The notes under the pieces are model-generated. The model had not been told where the DNA came from. It did not search any database and saw nothing but the letters and a program-made list of their open reading frames with translations. This document shows positions 46,476-57,561 of a stretch of 64,000 nucleotides of DNA, in pieces. Source of the stretch: Burkholderiales bacterium (GTDB lineage Bacteria; Pseudomonadota; Gammaproteobacteria; Burkholderiales; Burkholderiaceae_C); contig JAFKGD010000005.1 of NCBI GenBank assembly GCA_017307855.1, positions 62,001-126,000 of the forward strand. The letters run 5' to 3'. How positions within the stretch are numbered: the stretch's first letter is position 1; each line of letters opens with the position of its first letter. The position numbers and the translations under genes were made by a program.

Positions 46476-47419
46476 CAGTGTCCTGGCTCCGCCTCGGCCG
46501 CGCCGGGTGCAGCTTGCGCGTCGGCCACGGGCTCCACGCCCCGCGGCAGCATCTGGATCGAGAGGCGCAGGCCCGGCACCGCCCGCACCAGCGCCGCCTC
46601 GACGTCGGCGCGACGCGCGTCGGCCCGACCCAGCGGCCAGTCGGCCGGCAGGTGCATGTGCAGGTCGAGGAAGCGGCGCTGGCCCGCGCGGCGCGAGACC
46701 ACGTGATCGAAACGCACCTGACCGTCGGCCTGCTGGCGCAGCACGTCCTCGACCGTGGCGAGCACCTCGGGTTCGAGCGCCTCATCCATCAGGCCCTGCG
46801 CCGCGCGCCAGACCAGCAGCCCGCCCTCGCGCAGGATGTTCAGGCCCACGCCGATGGCCAGCACGGGGTCGAGCCAGAGCCAGCCCGTCGCGCCCACGGC
46901 CAGCAATCCGAGCACCACGCCGGCCGATGTCCACACATCGGTCATCAGGTGGCGCGCATCGGCCTCCAGCGCCACCGAACGCCAGGCGCGCGCGCTGCGG
47001 AACATGGCCCAGGCGAGTGCCGCATTCAGCGCCGAACTCGCCACCGACAGCGCCAGGCCCCAGCCGAGCTGTTCCAGCGGCCGGGGATCGAGCAAGCGCA
47101 GCACCGCCGCCCAGACGATGGCGCCGGCCGCGCCGATGATGAGCACGCCCTCGAAGCCCGACGAGAAGTACTCGGCCTTGTGGTGGCCATAGGGATGGCC
47201 GTCGTCGGCCGGCCGCGCGGCCACGGCCACCATGGCCAGCGCGAACACCGCCGCGGCCAGGTTGACGAACGACTCCATCGCGTCCGAGAGCAGGCCCACC
47301 GAACCGGTGAGGTGCCACGCCAGCATCTTGAGCACGATGGTCACCACGGCCACCGCCACGGAGATGCGCAGCAGCAGGTGGGGCGACGCGGGACGACGGA
47401 TGGGCGAAGAGGAAGACAT
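46475..47419 (-). CDS. cation diffusion facilitator family transporter
   Basis: This 314-residue CDF-type metal/proton antiporter has about six membrane helices in the first 200 residues. The metal site in helix 2 ([11 protein letters not shown]), the loop [10 protein letters not shown] and the helix-5 site [12 protein letters not shown] are visible. A cytoplasmic C-terminal domain follows. The substrate (Zn, Fe, Mn or Co) is not decidable. The start at 47419 (MSSSSPI) is preferred to 47446. It is divergent from rutA, with the RutR operator in between. Confidence 0.9.
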   Translation of the reverse strand: MSSSSPIRRPASPHLLLRISVAVAVVTIVLKMLAWHLTGSVGLLSDAMESFVNLAAAVFALAMVAVAARPADDGHPYGHHKAEYFSSGFEGVLIIGAAGAIVWAAVLRLLDPRPLEQLGWGLALSVASSALNAALAWAMFRSARAWRSVALEADARHLMTDVWTSAGVVLGLLAVGATGWLWLDPVLAIGVGLNILREGGLLVWRAAQGLMDEALEPEVLATVEDVLRQQADGQVRFDHVVSRRAGQRRFLDLHMHLPADWPLGRADARRADVEAALVRAVPGLRLSIQMLPRGVEPVADAQAAPGAAEAEPGH

Positions 47420-47521
47420 GCGTAACGGCAGATCGCAGGCGGCCAAGCTTAACCGCCGAAGCGCACCAACGCGATACGCGCACCAGGGCCGCGCACGGCA
47501 GGCAACGGCCGTGCATCGTTG

Positions 47522-47537
47522 TGGACCATTTGGTCAA
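47522..47537. promoter_or_regulatory. RutR operator upstream of rutA
   Basis: TGGACCATTTGGTCAA matches the published E. coli RutR consensus TTGACCAnnTGGTCAA at all but one defined position. It lies 52 bases upstream of the sigma-54 promoter of rutA. Confidence 0.85.
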
Positions 47538-47588
47538 AACGGTGCGCGGTCAATTTCATAAGTTGTTGATTTCAAAAGACATTCAAGC

Positions 47589-47604
47589 TGGCACGCCGCA
47601 TGCT
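47589..47604 (+). promoter_or_regulatory. putative sigma-54 promoter of rutA
   Basis: TGGCACG-CCGC-ATGCT has GG (47590-47591) and GC (47602-47603) 12 bases apart. Predicted transcription starts at about 47615, 33 bases before the rutA ATG. Enterobacterial rut operons are NtrC/sigma-54 controlled, which supports it. No clean NtrC site pair was identified. Confidence 0.75.
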
Positions 47605-47647
47605 AATTCCGCTTGTCCGGGCCAGTGCCCCGATGAAGGACATGCAC

Positions 47648-48760
<1,113 letters not shown>

Positions 48761-48769
48761 GCACAGCCC

Positions 48770-49582
<813 letters not shown>

Positions 49583-49619
49583 ACCCGCTGCCTTTTCCAA
49601 CCCGTCCACGGAGCCTCCC

Positions 49620-50009
49620 ATGCCCCAGCAAGCCATCATCCCGCCCGGCACCGGCGTGCCGCTCGCGCCCTACGTGCCCGGCACGCTCGCCGACGGCATC
49701 GTCTATGTCTCGGGCACGCTGGCCTTCGACAAGGACAACAACGTCGTTCACGTGGGCGACGCCGCCGCGCAGACGCGCCACGTGCTCACCACCATCCGGG
49801 GCGTGATCGAGGCCGCCGGCGGCACGATGGCCGACGTGACCTTCAACCACGTGTTCCTCAAGGACTGGGCGGACTACCAGGCCATCAACACCGTGTATGC
49901 CGAGTTCTTCCCCGGCAGCAAGCCGGCGCGCTACTGCATCCAGTGCGGGCTGGTCAAACCCGACGCGCTGGTGGAAATCGCCTCGATCGCCCACATCGGC
50001 CAGAAGTGA
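49620..50009 (+). CDS. rutC: 3-aminoacrylate deaminase RutC (RidA family)
   Basis: This 129-residue RidA-fold protein helps convert 3-aminoacrylate to malonic semialdehyde. Landmarks are the N-terminal [22 protein letters not shown] strand set (split here for brevity), [20 protein letters not shown], and [18 protein letters not shown] near the end with the conserved Arg and Glu. It sits in conserved order between rutB and rutD. Confidence 0.95.
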   Translation: MPQQAIIPPGTGVPLAPYVPGTLADGIVYVSGTLAFDKDNNVVHVGDAAAQTRHVLTTIRGVIEAAGGTMADVTFNHVFLKDWADYQAINTVYAEFFPGSKPARYCIQCGLVKPDALVEIASIAHIGQK

Positions 50010-50016
50010 CCGCGCC

Positions 50017-50820
50017 ATGAGCACGCTGTACCACGAGGTTCACGGCCCGACCGACGGCGAAACCGTGCTGCTGTCCTCGGGCCTGGGCGGCTCCGCCGGC
50101 TTCTGGCAACCGCAGGTCGGCGCGCTGGTGGCGGCCGGCCACCGCGTGGTCGCGTACGACCAGCGCGGAACGGGCCGCAGCCCGGGTGCGCTGCCTGCCG
50201 GCTACACCATCGCCCACATGGCGCAGGACGTCATCGAGGTGTTGGACGCCACCGGCACCGCGCGCTGCCACCTCATGGGCCATGCGCTGGGCGGGCTCGT
50301 GGGGCTGCAGCTCGCCCTCGATGCGCCGCAGCGCGTGGCCAGCCTGCTACTGGTCAACGCCTGGGCCGCGCCCAATCCGCATTCCGCGCGCTGCTTCGAC
50401 GCACGGCTCGCGCTGCTGGGCGCCGTCGGCGCGCGCGCGTATGTGGAGGCGCAACCGGTCTTCCTGTACCCGGCCGCCTGGGCCGCGGCCCATGCCGAAC
50501 GCGTACAGGCGGAGGTGGACCACGCCTTCGCCCACTTTCCCGGCGAAGCCACGATGCGCGCGCGCATCGGTGCGCTGCGCGCGTTCGACGTCGATGCGCG
50601 GCTGGGAGCCATCGACGCGCCAGTGTGGGTGTCCGCCGCCATGGATGACGTGCTCGTACCCTGGACCTGCTCGCGCCGCCTGGCCGAGGGCCTGCCGCAC
50701 GCGCACTTCGATGTGCTGCCACATGGCGGCCACGCCCACAGCGTGACCGAAGCCTCGGCCTTCAACCAGGGGGCGCTGGATTTCCTCGCCTGCATCACCA
50801 CAGGCGAGGTGCACGCATGA
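50017..50820 (+). CDS. rutD: putative aminoacrylate hydrolase RutD (alpha/beta hydrolase)
   Basis: This 267-residue alpha/beta-hydrolase-fold protein has the nucleophile-elbow position reading GHALGG, so the usual Ser is Ala, as in known RutD proteins. The C-terminal His is in GGHAHSVTE. RutD is thought to speed spontaneous aminoacrylate hydrolysis. It is coupled to rutF by an ATGA overlap. Confidence 0.93.
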   Translation: MSTLYHEVHGPTDGETVLLSSGLGGSAGFWQPQVGALVAAGHRVVAYDQRGTGRSPGALPAGYTIAHMAQDVIEVLDATGTARCHLMGHALGGLVGLQLALDAPQRVASLLLVNAWAAPNPHSARCFDARLALLGAVGARAYVEAQPVFLYPAAWAAAHAERVQAEVDHAFAHFPGEATMRARIGALRAFDVDARLGAIDAPVWVSAAMDDVLVPWTCSRRLAEGLPHAHFDVLPHGGHAHSVTEASAFNQGALDFLACITTGEVHA

Positions 50821-51371
50821 GAATGACCACGTCCTCCTTCGCACCGGCCGGGCGCCTGGAAGGCACCACCCCGCCGGACGGCCCGCTCACGCGCGAGGCC
50901 TTCCGCGACGCCATGGCACGCCTGGGTGCGGCCGTGCACGTCGTCACCACAGACGGCCCCGGCGGCCGCGCCGGCTTCACCGCCTCGGCCGTCTGCAGCG
51001 TGAGCGACACACCCCCCACGCTGCTGGTGTGCCTGAACCGCGCGGCCTCGGTCTATCCGGTGTTCGAGGCCAACGACACGCTGGTGGTCAACACACTGGG
51101 CGCCGACCAGCAGCCGCTGTCCGGCCTGTTCGGCGGCAGGACACCGATGGACGAACGCTTCGCCGCCGCCCACTGGCATGCCGGGCCGGGCGGTGCGCCG
51201 CGCCTGGCCGACGCGGCGGTGGCTTTCGAATGCCGCATCGCCAGCCGCGTGGCGGCGGGTTCGCACGACGTGCTGTTCTGCGACGTTCTGGCCGTGCACC
51301 TGGGCCCCACGGCCCATGGCCTGGTCTACTTCGACCGGCGCTACCACCCGCTGCTACCCGCGCCGCACTGA
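50817..51371 (+). CDS. rutF: FMN reductase RutF
   Basis: This flavin reductase supplies reduced FMN to RutA. It has 184 residues of the flavin_reduct family, with [40 protein letters not shown] and the C-terminal [13 protein letters not shown]. It is the last visible rut catabolic gene. rutE (malonic semialdehyde reductase) and rutG (uracil permease) do not follow. Confidence 0.94.
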   Translation: MRMTTSSFAPAGRLEGTTPPDGPLTREAFRDAMARLGAAVHVVTTDGPGGRAGFTASAVCSVSDTPPTLLVCLNRAASVYPVFEANDTLVVNTLGADQQPLSGLFGGRTPMDERFAAAHWHAGPGGAPRLADAAVAFECRIASRVAAGSHDVLFCDVLAVHLGPTAHGLVYFDRRYHPLLPAPH

Positions 51372-51409
51372 CGCCTTGCGCCGTCATGTCGCTGGTGTCC
51401 AATACGCCC

Positions 51410-51622
51410 ATGCCGAACGACACCGACGCCCGACTCGAATCGCTGGAGATCAAGGCCAGCTATGCCGAGGACCTGCTGGAACAGCTCAACCTGACCGTGT
51501 TCCGGCAGCAGCAGCAGATCGACCGGCTGCTGGAACGCCTGGCCGAGCTGGAGCGGCGCGCGCCCGCTGCCGACTCCGGCGCACCGCGCTCGTTGCGCGA
51601 CGAGTTGCCGCCGCACTACTGA
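51410..51622 (+). CDS. slyX: SlyX family protein
   Basis: This 70-residue coiled-coil protein (LESLEIKASYAEDLLEQLNL, then QQQQIDRLLERLAEL) ends in LPPHY, as E. coli SlyX ends in PPPHY. Function is unknown. The ATG at 51410 aligns best with the family; 51386 is an alternative. It is on the same strand as rutF but has no known link to pyrimidine use. Confidence 0.88.
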   Translation: MPNDTDARLESLEIKASYAEDLLEQLNLTVFRQQQQIDRLLERLAELERRAPAADSGAPRSLRDELPPHY

Positions 51623-51662
51623 AGCGCTGACGGTCGACGAGCCTTGCCTTGGCGGGCGCGCG

Positions 51663-52475
51663 TCAGGCCCTGGCCGCAGCCGCCCGGCGCCGTGCGGGTG
51701 CAGGCGCTCCTCCCGTGGCTGCCAGCGCGGCCATCGCCTGCGTGCCGGCGGCCTGAACCGTCACGCCGTCGAGCACGATGCGCTGCACGTTGGCCACCGC
51801 CTCCTCGAAGAAGGCCGGGTCGTCCAGCGTGCGGCCGGTGATGGCCTGGATCTGCACCGCGAAGTCGGCGTAGTGTTGCGTGGTGGCCCACAGCGCGAAC
51901 ACCAGATGGTGCGGCGCCACGGGCGCGAGCCGGCCGGCGCTCACCCACGCCCGGATCACGGCCGACTTGGTGGCCACCAGTTCGCGCAGCTCGCGCGCGA
52001 GGTCGTCGCGCAGCAGCGGCGCGCCCTGGATCATCTCCAGGCAGAACAGGCGCGACGCATCGGGCCGGTCGCGTGACAGCGCGAGCTTGGCGCGGATGTA
52101 GTCGGCGATGGCCTCGCGCGGGTCCTGGTCGGCGCGGAAGGCACGCAGCGGCTCCAGCCAGACGTCCAGCAGATCACGCAGCGTGGCGACGTAGAGCTCT
52201 TCCTTGTTGGCGAAGTGGTAGAGCAGGTTGCTCTTGGAGACGCCCGCTCGCGCCGCCACCTGGTCCACCGTGGTGCCATGCAGGCCGAAGCGCGAGAACA
52301 GCCCCAGCGCCGCCGACAGGATGACACCGCGCTTGTCCACCGGCACGCGCGCCGCGCGGCTGCGTGGCTTGCGGGCGGTGGTGGCCGCCTCGGGCTTGCG
52401 GCGCGGGGTTGCCGCGCGTGCGGGGGCGCGCGTGCCGTTGCGCGCTGCGGGGGCCGGCTTCGTGTCGATGCTCAT
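51663..52475 (-). CDS. rutR: TetR-family regulator RutR
   Basis: This is the pyrimidine-responsive regulator of the rut operon; uracil and thymine release E. coli RutR from DNA. It has 270 residues. A long Arg/Pro/Ala-rich N-terminal extension (about 1-48) precedes the TetR helix-turn-helix (VAARAGVSKSNLLYHFANKEEL). The C-terminal ligand domain is RutR-like (FCLEMIQGAPLL, HLVFALWATTQHYADF). The C terminus has an Ala/Arg tail. The ATG at 52475 follows GGAGAAGAGAG. Two near-consensus operators lie in the window (47522 and 52714). Confidence 0.93.
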   Translation of the reverse strand: MSIDTKPAPAARNGTRAPARAATPRRKPEAATTARKPRSRAARVPVDKRGVILSAALGLFSRFGLHGTTVDQVAARAGVSKSNLLYHFANKEELYVATLRDLLDVWLEPLRAFRADQDPREAIADYIRAKLALSRDRPDASRLFCLEMIQGAPLLRDDLARELRELVATKSAVIRAWVSAGRLAPVAPHHLVFALWATTQHYADFAVQIQAITGRTLDDPAFFEEAVANVQRIVLDGVTVQAAGTQAMAALAATGGAPAPARRRAAAARA

Positions 52476-52713
52476 GTTGCTCTCTTCTCCCCACGGCGGG
52501 GCCATGCATCCGGTGCGCCATGCTGCCACAGGACAGGCAGGCACAGCACGAACCGTGCGCGGTGCGCACGGCGATGGCGGCCGCCGCATGCACCAGCACG
52601 GCGGGGCGGCGGATCGCAATGGTGCCCGGACAGGCATCCAGACTTCCGCGCGCGCACCAGCGCGGCGCGGACAGGCTCGCCCGCAGGCCGCGCGACCCGC
52701 GCAACGCGGGCAT

Positions 52714-52729
52714 TTGTCCAACTGGTCCA
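52714..52729. promoter_or_regulatory. RutR-like operator of the dioxygenase operon
   Basis: TTGTCCAACTGGTCCA matches TTGACCAnnTGGTCAA with one mismatch in each half. It ends two bases before the -24 box of the sigma-54 promoter, so bound protein would block polymerase. Confidence 0.72.
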
Positions 52730-52731
52730 AG

Positions 52732-52747
52732 TGGCACGGTCGTTGCA
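52732..52747 (+). promoter_or_regulatory. sigma-54 promoter of the dioxygenase/ABC-transporter operon
   Basis: TGGCACG-GTCG-TTGCA is a full match to the sigma-54 consensus TGGCACG-N4-TTGCW. GG and GC are 12 bases apart. Predicted transcription starts at about 52758, 48 bases upstream of the first gene. Confidence 0.88.
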
Positions 52748-52805
52748 TGCCGCGCTCTGCGATGTCTGTGCCCGCCAGCTGCGGGCCTCACCGGAGTCTT
52801 TCGAC

Positions 52806-53813
52806 ATGCCCACACTGAGCGTTCCCATCATCGACCTGAAGCCGTGGTTCGACGGCACGCCCGAGGGCCGCGACGCGGTGGGCCGCGCTGTCGATGCCGC
52901 GTGCCGCGACATCGGTTTCCTGGTGATCACCAACCACCAGATTCCGGCCGAGCTGATCGGCCGCGTGTCGAGCGCCTCGCGCGAATTCTTCGCGCTGCCG
53001 CTGGCCGACAAGCGCCGTGTCGACCGGCCGCGCGACGACGCCGTGCGCGGCTACAGCGCCGTGGGCGAGGAGGGCCTGTCGTACAGCCTGGAAGAAGCTG
53101 CACCCGGCGACCTCAAGGAGTCGTTCTCCATCGGCCCCTCGGGCGTCCCCGACGATGCCTACCATCGCGGCCCCGCCGCAGGCGCGCACTTCGAACCCAA
53201 CGTCTGGCCCGAAGGCCTGCCGGGCTTCCGCGAGGCCTACACCGAGTACTTCGACGCGATGAGCGATCTCTCGCGCGAACTCATGCGCATCTTCGCCACC
53301 GGCCTGGGCCTGCCGCTGCATTTCTTCGACGACAAGATCGACAGGCACATCAGCATGTTCCGCGTGCTGAGCTATCCACCGCAGAACGAACCGCCGCTGC
53401 CCGGCCAGTTGCGCGCCGGCGCGCACAGCGACTACGGCAGCCTGACCATCGTGCTGCCCGACGGCCCGGGCCTGCAGGTGTTCAACAAGGCAGGCCAATG
53501 GGTGGATGTGCCGAGCGTCGAAGGCGGGCTGGTGGTGAACATCGCCGATCTGATGATGCAGTGGACCAACGACGAGTGGGTGTCCACCCTGCATCGCGTG
53601 ACCAACCCGCCCTTCGACGATGCGATGAAGAACGTGCGCCGCCAGTCGCTGGTGTTCTTCCACCAGCCCAACTACGACGCCATGGTGGAGTGCCTGCCCG
53701 GCTGCCTCGCGCCCGGTGCCATGCCCAAGTACGCACCGATCAGCTCGGGTGACCACCTGACCGCCAAGTTCGTCAAGCAGACCACCTTCGGCGGCACGAA
53801 AGCGGAAGCCTGA
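52806..53813 (+). CDS. 2-oxoglutarate/Fe(II)-dependent dioxygenase-like protein 1
   Basis: This 335-residue protein of the isopenicillin N synthase-like 2OG-Fe(II) oxygenase superfamily has an N-terminal DIOX_N region (VPIIDLKPWF...DIGFLVITNH). Iron ligands are His207, Asp209 (AHSDYG) and His263 (STLHRV), and 2-oxoglutarate would bind Arg279-x-Ser281 (RQS). All catalytic residues are present. It is the first gene after a sigma-54 promoter and RutR-like operator and overlaps the VOC gene by one base. The superfamily includes fungal thymine-7-hydroxylase, but substrate specificity cannot be read from motifs. Oxidation of a pyrimidine or nucleoside is inferred from context only. Confidence 0.88.
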   Translation: MPTLSVPIIDLKPWFDGTPEGRDAVGRAVDAACRDIGFLVITNHQIPAELIGRVSSASREFFALPLADKRRVDRPRDDAVRGYSAVGEEGLSYSLEEAAPGDLKESFSIGPSGVPDDAYHRGPAAGAHFEPNVWPEGLPGFREAYTEYFDAMSDLSRELMRIFATGLGLPLHFFDDKIDRHISMFRVLSYPPQNEPPLPGQLRAGAHSDYGSLTIVLPDGPGLQVFNKAGQWVDVPSVEGGLVVNIADLMMQWTNDEWVSTLHRVTNPPFDDAMKNVRRQSLVFFHQPNYDAMVECLPGCLAPGAMPKYAPISSGDHLTAKFVKQTTFGGTKAEA

Positions 53814-54199
53814 TGGCCCACCTCTCCTACGTCAACGTCTTCGCCAGGGACATCGTCCTGCTCTCGGGCTTCTACCAGCGCGTGTTCGGCTTCCCCGAGA
53901 TCGAGGCCATCCGCTCGCCGATCTTCCGCGGCCTGGACACCGGCAAGTCCAGCCTGGGCTTCAACGCACTCGATGCCTACGAGCTGCTCAAGCTGTCCGA
54001 GCATTCGGACACCCGGGGCATCAAGTTCCTTCTGAACATCGATGTGGACAGCCGCGCCGACGTGAACCGCATGGTGCCCATCGCGCTCGGCGCGGGCGCC
54101 ACGCTGGTCAAGGCGCCCTACGTCACTTACTACAACTGGTACCAGGCCGTGCTGCTCGATCCCGAAAGCAACGTGTTCCGCATCAACTTCATGATGTGA
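53813..54199 (+). CDS. VOC-superfamily (glyoxalase/extradiol-like) protein
   Basis: This 128-residue protein is a single vicinal-oxygen-chelate domain: LSYVNVFARDIVLLSGFYQ at the N terminus and the closing DPESNVFRINFM strand at the C terminus. His near the start (AHLSYV) and Glu-Ser-Asn at the end are candidate metal-side residues. It is coupled to dioxygenase 1 (TGATG) and ends 59 bases before the first BMP gene. VOC enzymes open rings, isomerise or detoxify. Its job here is unknown. Confidence 0.85.
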   Translation: MAHLSYVNVFARDIVLLSGFYQRVFGFPEIEAIRSPIFRGLDTGKSSLGFNALDAYELLKLSEHSDTRGIKFLLNIDVDSRADVNRMVPIALGAGATLVKAPYVTYYNWYQAVLLDPESNVFRINFMM

Positions 54200-54258
54200 C
54201 GCGCACGGCCGTCCCCGCACTTCTCCCTCAGCAACCCCGCAGTTTCCAAGGCGTTCCC

Positions 54259-55359
54259 ATGCAGTACCCCGTTTCCCGCCGTGCCCTTGCCGCCCTCGCC
54301 ATCCTCGCGGGAGGCGCCGTCCTCGCCGCGCCCGCGCTGGCCGCAGGCCCCTTCAAGCTCACCGGCGAGCCCAAGATCGCGATGATCTATTTCGGCCCCA
54401 AGAACGACGGCGGCTGGACGCAGGCCTTCGACGAGGCCCGCATCAAGATGGAAGCGCAGCTGGGCCAGAAGATCCAGTTCGTCGAGAAGATTCCCGAAGA
54501 CGCTTCCGCCATCAGACCGGTGGCCGAGCGCTTCATCTCGCGCGGTGCCAACATCGTGATCGGCACCGCCTTCGGCTATTCCGACACGTTCAAGGAACTG
54601 GCCGCCAAGTACCCCAAGGTGGCGTTTCTCAACGCCTCGGGCACCACCAACAGCGACAACCTCGAATCGTTCTACGGGCGCACCTACGAGAGCCAGTACC
54701 TGTGCGGCATGGCCGCCGCCGCCGCCAGCCCGACGGGCAAGCTCGGCTTCGTGGCTGGCAACCCGGTGGGCAGCGTCAACTGGACCATCAACGCCTTCGC
54801 GCTCGGCGCGCAGAAGATCAACCCGGCCGCCACGGTGAACGTGATCTACACGGGCGCCTGGAACGACCCGGTCAAGGAGCGCACGGCCGCATCCGCCCTG
54901 CTCGATCAGGGCATCGATGTGATCGGCCAGCACGTGGACACGCCCACCCCGCAGATCGTGGCGCAGGAGCGCGGCAAGCATGGCACCGGCCTGCACCGTG
55001 ACATGCGCCAGTACGCTCCCAAGGCCACCATCTGCTCGGCCGTGTGGTCATGGGACAAGTTCCTGGTGCCGCAGGTGAAGAAGATCATCGCGGGCCAGTG
55101 GGCGCCCAACCCCTACGGCGACCTCGCGCCCATGAGCCGTGGCGGCACCGACATCGCCGGCTTCGGCCCGGCCGTGCCGGCCGACAAGGTCAAGCTCATC
55201 GAAGCCGAACGCGAGGCGATCCTGAAGGGCAAGCACGTCTACGCCGGCCCGCTGGCCGACCGCGAAGGCCGACAGCGCGTGGCCGCCGGCGCCGTGATCT
55301 CCGATGGCGACCTCTGGAAGATGGACTGGTTCGTCAAGGGCGTGGTCACGCAGAAGTGA
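54259..55359 (+). CDS. BMP-family ABC transporter substrate-binding protein 1
   Basis: This periplasmic binding protein of the basic membrane protein (PnrA/TmpC) family, whose known members bind purine and other nucleosides, has 366 residues. The signal peptide ends ALAAG. Family blocks are FGPKNDGGWTQAFDEAR, FYGRTYESQYLCGMAAAAAS and GTDIAGFGPAVPADKVKLIE. It lies between the VOC gene and dioxygenase 2 and is very similar to the second BMP protein at 56464. The ligand is inferred to be a nucleoside, base or related N-heterocycle. Confidence 0.92.
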   Translation: MQYPVSRRALAALAILAGGAVLAAPALAAGPFKLTGEPKIAMIYFGPKNDGGWTQAFDEARIKMEAQLGQKIQFVEKIPEDASAIRPVAERFISRGANIVIGTAFGYSDTFKELAAKYPKVAFLNASGTTNSDNLESFYGRTYESQYLCGMAAAAASPTGKLGFVAGNPVGSVNWTINAFALGAQKINPAATVNVIYTGAWNDPVKERTAASALLDQGIDVIGQHVDTPTPQIVAQERGKHGTGLHRDMRQYAPKATICSAVWSWDKFLVPQVKKIIAGQWAPNPYGDLAPMSRGGTDIAGFGPAVPADKVKLIEAEREAILKGKHVYAGPLADREGRQRVAAGAVISDGDLWKMDWFVKGVVTQK

Positions 55360-55375
55360 GGCCGGGAGCCGACGC

Positions 55376-56377
55376 ATGAAGACCATTCCCGTCATCGACC
55401 TGCACGGCAACTACGACCCGGCGGCGCCCGCCGCGCGCGCTGCCGTGGCCGACCTGCACCACGCGCTCACCACCTACGGCTTCGCGTACATCGCGGGCCA
55501 CAACGTGTCGGATGCCTCGCGCACCGCCGCCTTCGAGGCCTCGCGCGAATTCCACGCCTCGCCGCTCGAGAAGAAGAACTCGCTGGCGATCAACGAGTTC
55601 CACCGCGGCTACATGGCGCTGGCCAGCGACACCATCAAGACCTCGTCGGTGGCCCAGGTGACGCGCCCCAACATGAGCGAATCGCTGATGCTCATGCACG
55701 AGGTGGCCGGGGACGATCCCGATTACGGCCGCCCGATGAACGGACCCAACCAGTGGCCCGACTGGATACCGGAGTTCCGCCCGCGCGTGGAACGCTACAT
55801 CGGCGAAGTCGACACGCTGGGTCGCTACGTGATCCGGCTCATGGCCATGAGCCTGGATCTCGACCCCTATGCGCTGGACGCGCCGTTCGCCAAGCCCACC
55901 ACCTTCCTGCGCATGCTGCACTACCCGCCGCAGGCCCCGGACGACGCCGACAACTTCGGTTCGGCCCCGCACACCGACTACGGCTTCGTCACGCTGCTGG
56001 CGCAGGACGACTCGGGCGGCCTGCAGGTGCGCCCGCGCGGCACCGACCACTGGATCGACGCGCCGCCCATCCCGGGCACCTATGTGCTCAACGTGGCCGA
56101 CATGCTGGCGCGCTGGACCAACAACCGCTTCGTCTCGACGCCGCACCGCGTGGTCAACCGATCGGGCAAGGACCGCTACTCGCTGCCCTATTTCCTGGAC
56201 ACCCACATCGATGCCGTCATCGACTGCCTGCCCACCTGCGTGAGCGAGGCGAATCCGGCGAAATTCCCGCCGCTGCGCTACGGCGACCGGCTGGAGCAGC
56301 ACATGAGCACCAACTACAGCAACGACCACCGCAGCGAGCGCCCGCGCGCTTCGAAGTCGCCGCTGCAGACCGCCTGA
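55376..56377 (+). CDS. 2-oxoglutarate/Fe(II)-dependent dioxygenase-like protein 2
   Basis: This 333-residue second member of the same superfamily has IPVIDLHGNY and the DIOX_N-type YGFAYIAGHNV at the N terminus. Iron ligands are His199, Asp201 (APHTDYG) and His257 (STPHRVV), and 2-oxoglutarate would bind Arg267-x-Ser269 (RYS). It is clearly diverged from dioxygenase 1 (different insert between residues 75 and 130), so a different substrate or step is likely. It starts 16 bases after BMP gene 1 and is followed after 86 bases by BMP gene 2. Confidence 0.88.
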   Translation: MKTIPVIDLHGNYDPAAPAARAAVADLHHALTTYGFAYIAGHNVSDASRTAAFEASREFHASPLEKKNSLAINEFHRGYMALASDTIKTSSVAQVTRPNMSESLMLMHEVAGDDPDYGRPMNGPNQWPDWIPEFRPRVERYIGEVDTLGRYVIRLMAMSLDLDPYALDAPFAKPTTFLRMLHYPPQAPDDADNFGSAPHTDYGFVTLLAQDDSGGLQVRPRGTDHWIDAPPIPGTYVLNVADMLARWTNNRFVSTPHRVVNRSGKDRYSLPYFLDTHIDAVIDCLPTCVSEANPAKFPPLRYGDRLEQHMSTNYSNDHRSERPRASKSPLQTA

Positions 56378-56463
56378 GGTCGCCGTCGTCGCGCAGGCCA
56401 TCGTGGTTCGAGTTTCCTTGTCCCGTGTCGTTTCCTTCCTGATTCCCTAAACCGGAGGTCTTC

Positions 56464-57561
56464 ATGTTGTCCAAGCGCTTCTACCGGATGTCCGCCCTGA
56501 TGGCGGGCGCGATGGCCCTGCTGACGGCGGGCGCCGCCTCGGCGCAGGCCGGTTTCTCCCTCACGGGCAAGCCGGTCATCGCGATGCTGTACTACGGCCC
56601 CAAGAACGATGGCGGCTGGACGCAGGCCTTCGACGAGGCCCGCGTGAAGATCGAAACCGCGCTGGGCCAGAAGATCCAGTTCGTGGAGAACGTGGGCGAG
56701 GACGCGTCGGTCATCAAGCCGGCGGCCGAGCGCTTCATCTCGCGCGGCGCCAACATCGTGATCGGCACCGCCTTCGGCCAGTCCGATTCGTTCAAGGACC
56801 TGGCTGCCAAGCATCCCAAGGTGGCGTTCCTCAACGCCTCGGGCACCACCAACGGCCCCAACCTCGAATCGTTCTACGGGCGCACGTACGAAAGCCAGTA
56901 CCTGTGCGGCATGGCCGCGGGCGCGGCCAGCAAGAGCGGCAAGCTCGGCTTCGTGGCGGCCAACCCGTTCGGCGTGGTCAACTGGACGGTCAATGCCTTC
57001 GCACTGGGCGCGCAGAAAATCAACCCGGCCGCCACGGTCAACGTGATCTACACCGGCACCTGGAACGACCCGGTGAAGGAACGCGCCGCCGCCTCGGCCC
57101 TGATCGACCAGGGCGCCGACGTCATCGGCCAGCACGTGGATTCGCCCACGCCGCAGATCGTGGCGCAGGAGCGCGGCGTCTATGGCACCGGCCACCACCG
57201 CGACCTGCGGCAGTTCGCGCCCAAGGCCACGCTGTGCTCGTCGGTGTGGGTGTGGGACAAGTTCCTCGTCACCGAGCTCAGGAAGGTCATCGCCGGCAAC
57301 TGGAAGCCCGAGCCCTACGGCGCCTTCATCCCCATGAGCGCGGGCGGCACCGACATCGCGGGCTTCGGCGCCGCCGTGCCGGCCGACAAGGTGAAGGTCA
57401 TCCAGGCCGAGCGCGACGCGATCATGAAGGGCAAGCACATCTACGCCGGGCCGCTCAACGACCGCGAAGGCAAGCAGCGCGTGGCCGCGGGTGCCGTGCT
57501 CTCCGATGCCGATCTCTGGAAGATGGATTGGTACGTGAAAGGCGTGGTCACGCAAAAATGA
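56464..57561 (+). CDS. BMP-family ABC transporter substrate-binding protein 2
   Basis: This 365-residue protein is a close paralogue of BMP protein 1. By eye, about three quarters of positions are identical, with the same block order (YGPKNDGGWTQAFDEAR, FYGRTYESQYLCGMAAGAAS, GTDIAGFGAAVPADK). The signal peptide ends ASAQA. It overlaps the ATPase gene (ATGA), so this copy is the one directly coupled to the transporter. The two proteins probably bind related ligands and share the single ATPase and permease set. Confidence 0.93.
   Translation: MLSKRFYRMSALMAGAMALLTAGAASAQAGFSLTGKPVIAMLYYGPKNDGGWTQAFDEARVKIETALGQKIQFVENVGEDASVIKPAAERFISRGANIVIGTAFGQSDSFKDLAAKHPKVAFLNASGTTNGPNLESFYGRTYESQYLCGMAAGAASKSGKLGFVAANPFGVVNWTVNAFALGAQKINPAATVNVIYTGTWNDPVKERAAASALIDQGADVIGQHVDSPTPQIVAQERGVYGTGHHRDLRQFAPKATLCSSVWVWDKFLVTELRKVIAGNWKPEPYGAFIPMSAGGTDIAGFGAAVPADKVKVIQAERDAIMKGKHIYAGPLNDREGKQRVAAGAVLSDADLWKMDWYVKGVVTQK

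Larger units (their letters stand above)
52476..52805. other. divergent control region between rutR and the dioxygenase operon
   Basis: This 330-base region holds the rutR ribosome binding site at one end and the RutR operator plus sigma-54 promoter of the rightward operon at the other. The middle is GC-rich, with several GCAC/GTGC half-sites (for example near 52546-52570). These could be NtrC elements, but none forms a clean consensus dyad. No coding gene is seen. Confidence 0.6.

Noticed and set aside
47600..47647. Earlier rutA starts at 47600, 47633 and 47642
   Set aside because: 47600 lies inside the sigma-54 promoter. The AAGGA spacing and alignment to [14 protein letters not shown] favour 47648.
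52540..52640. NtrC binding sites upstream of the dioxygenase operon
   Set aside because: Several GCAC/GTGC half-sites occur but none pairs with the spacing of the NtrC consensus. GC-rich background makes single half-sites uninformative.
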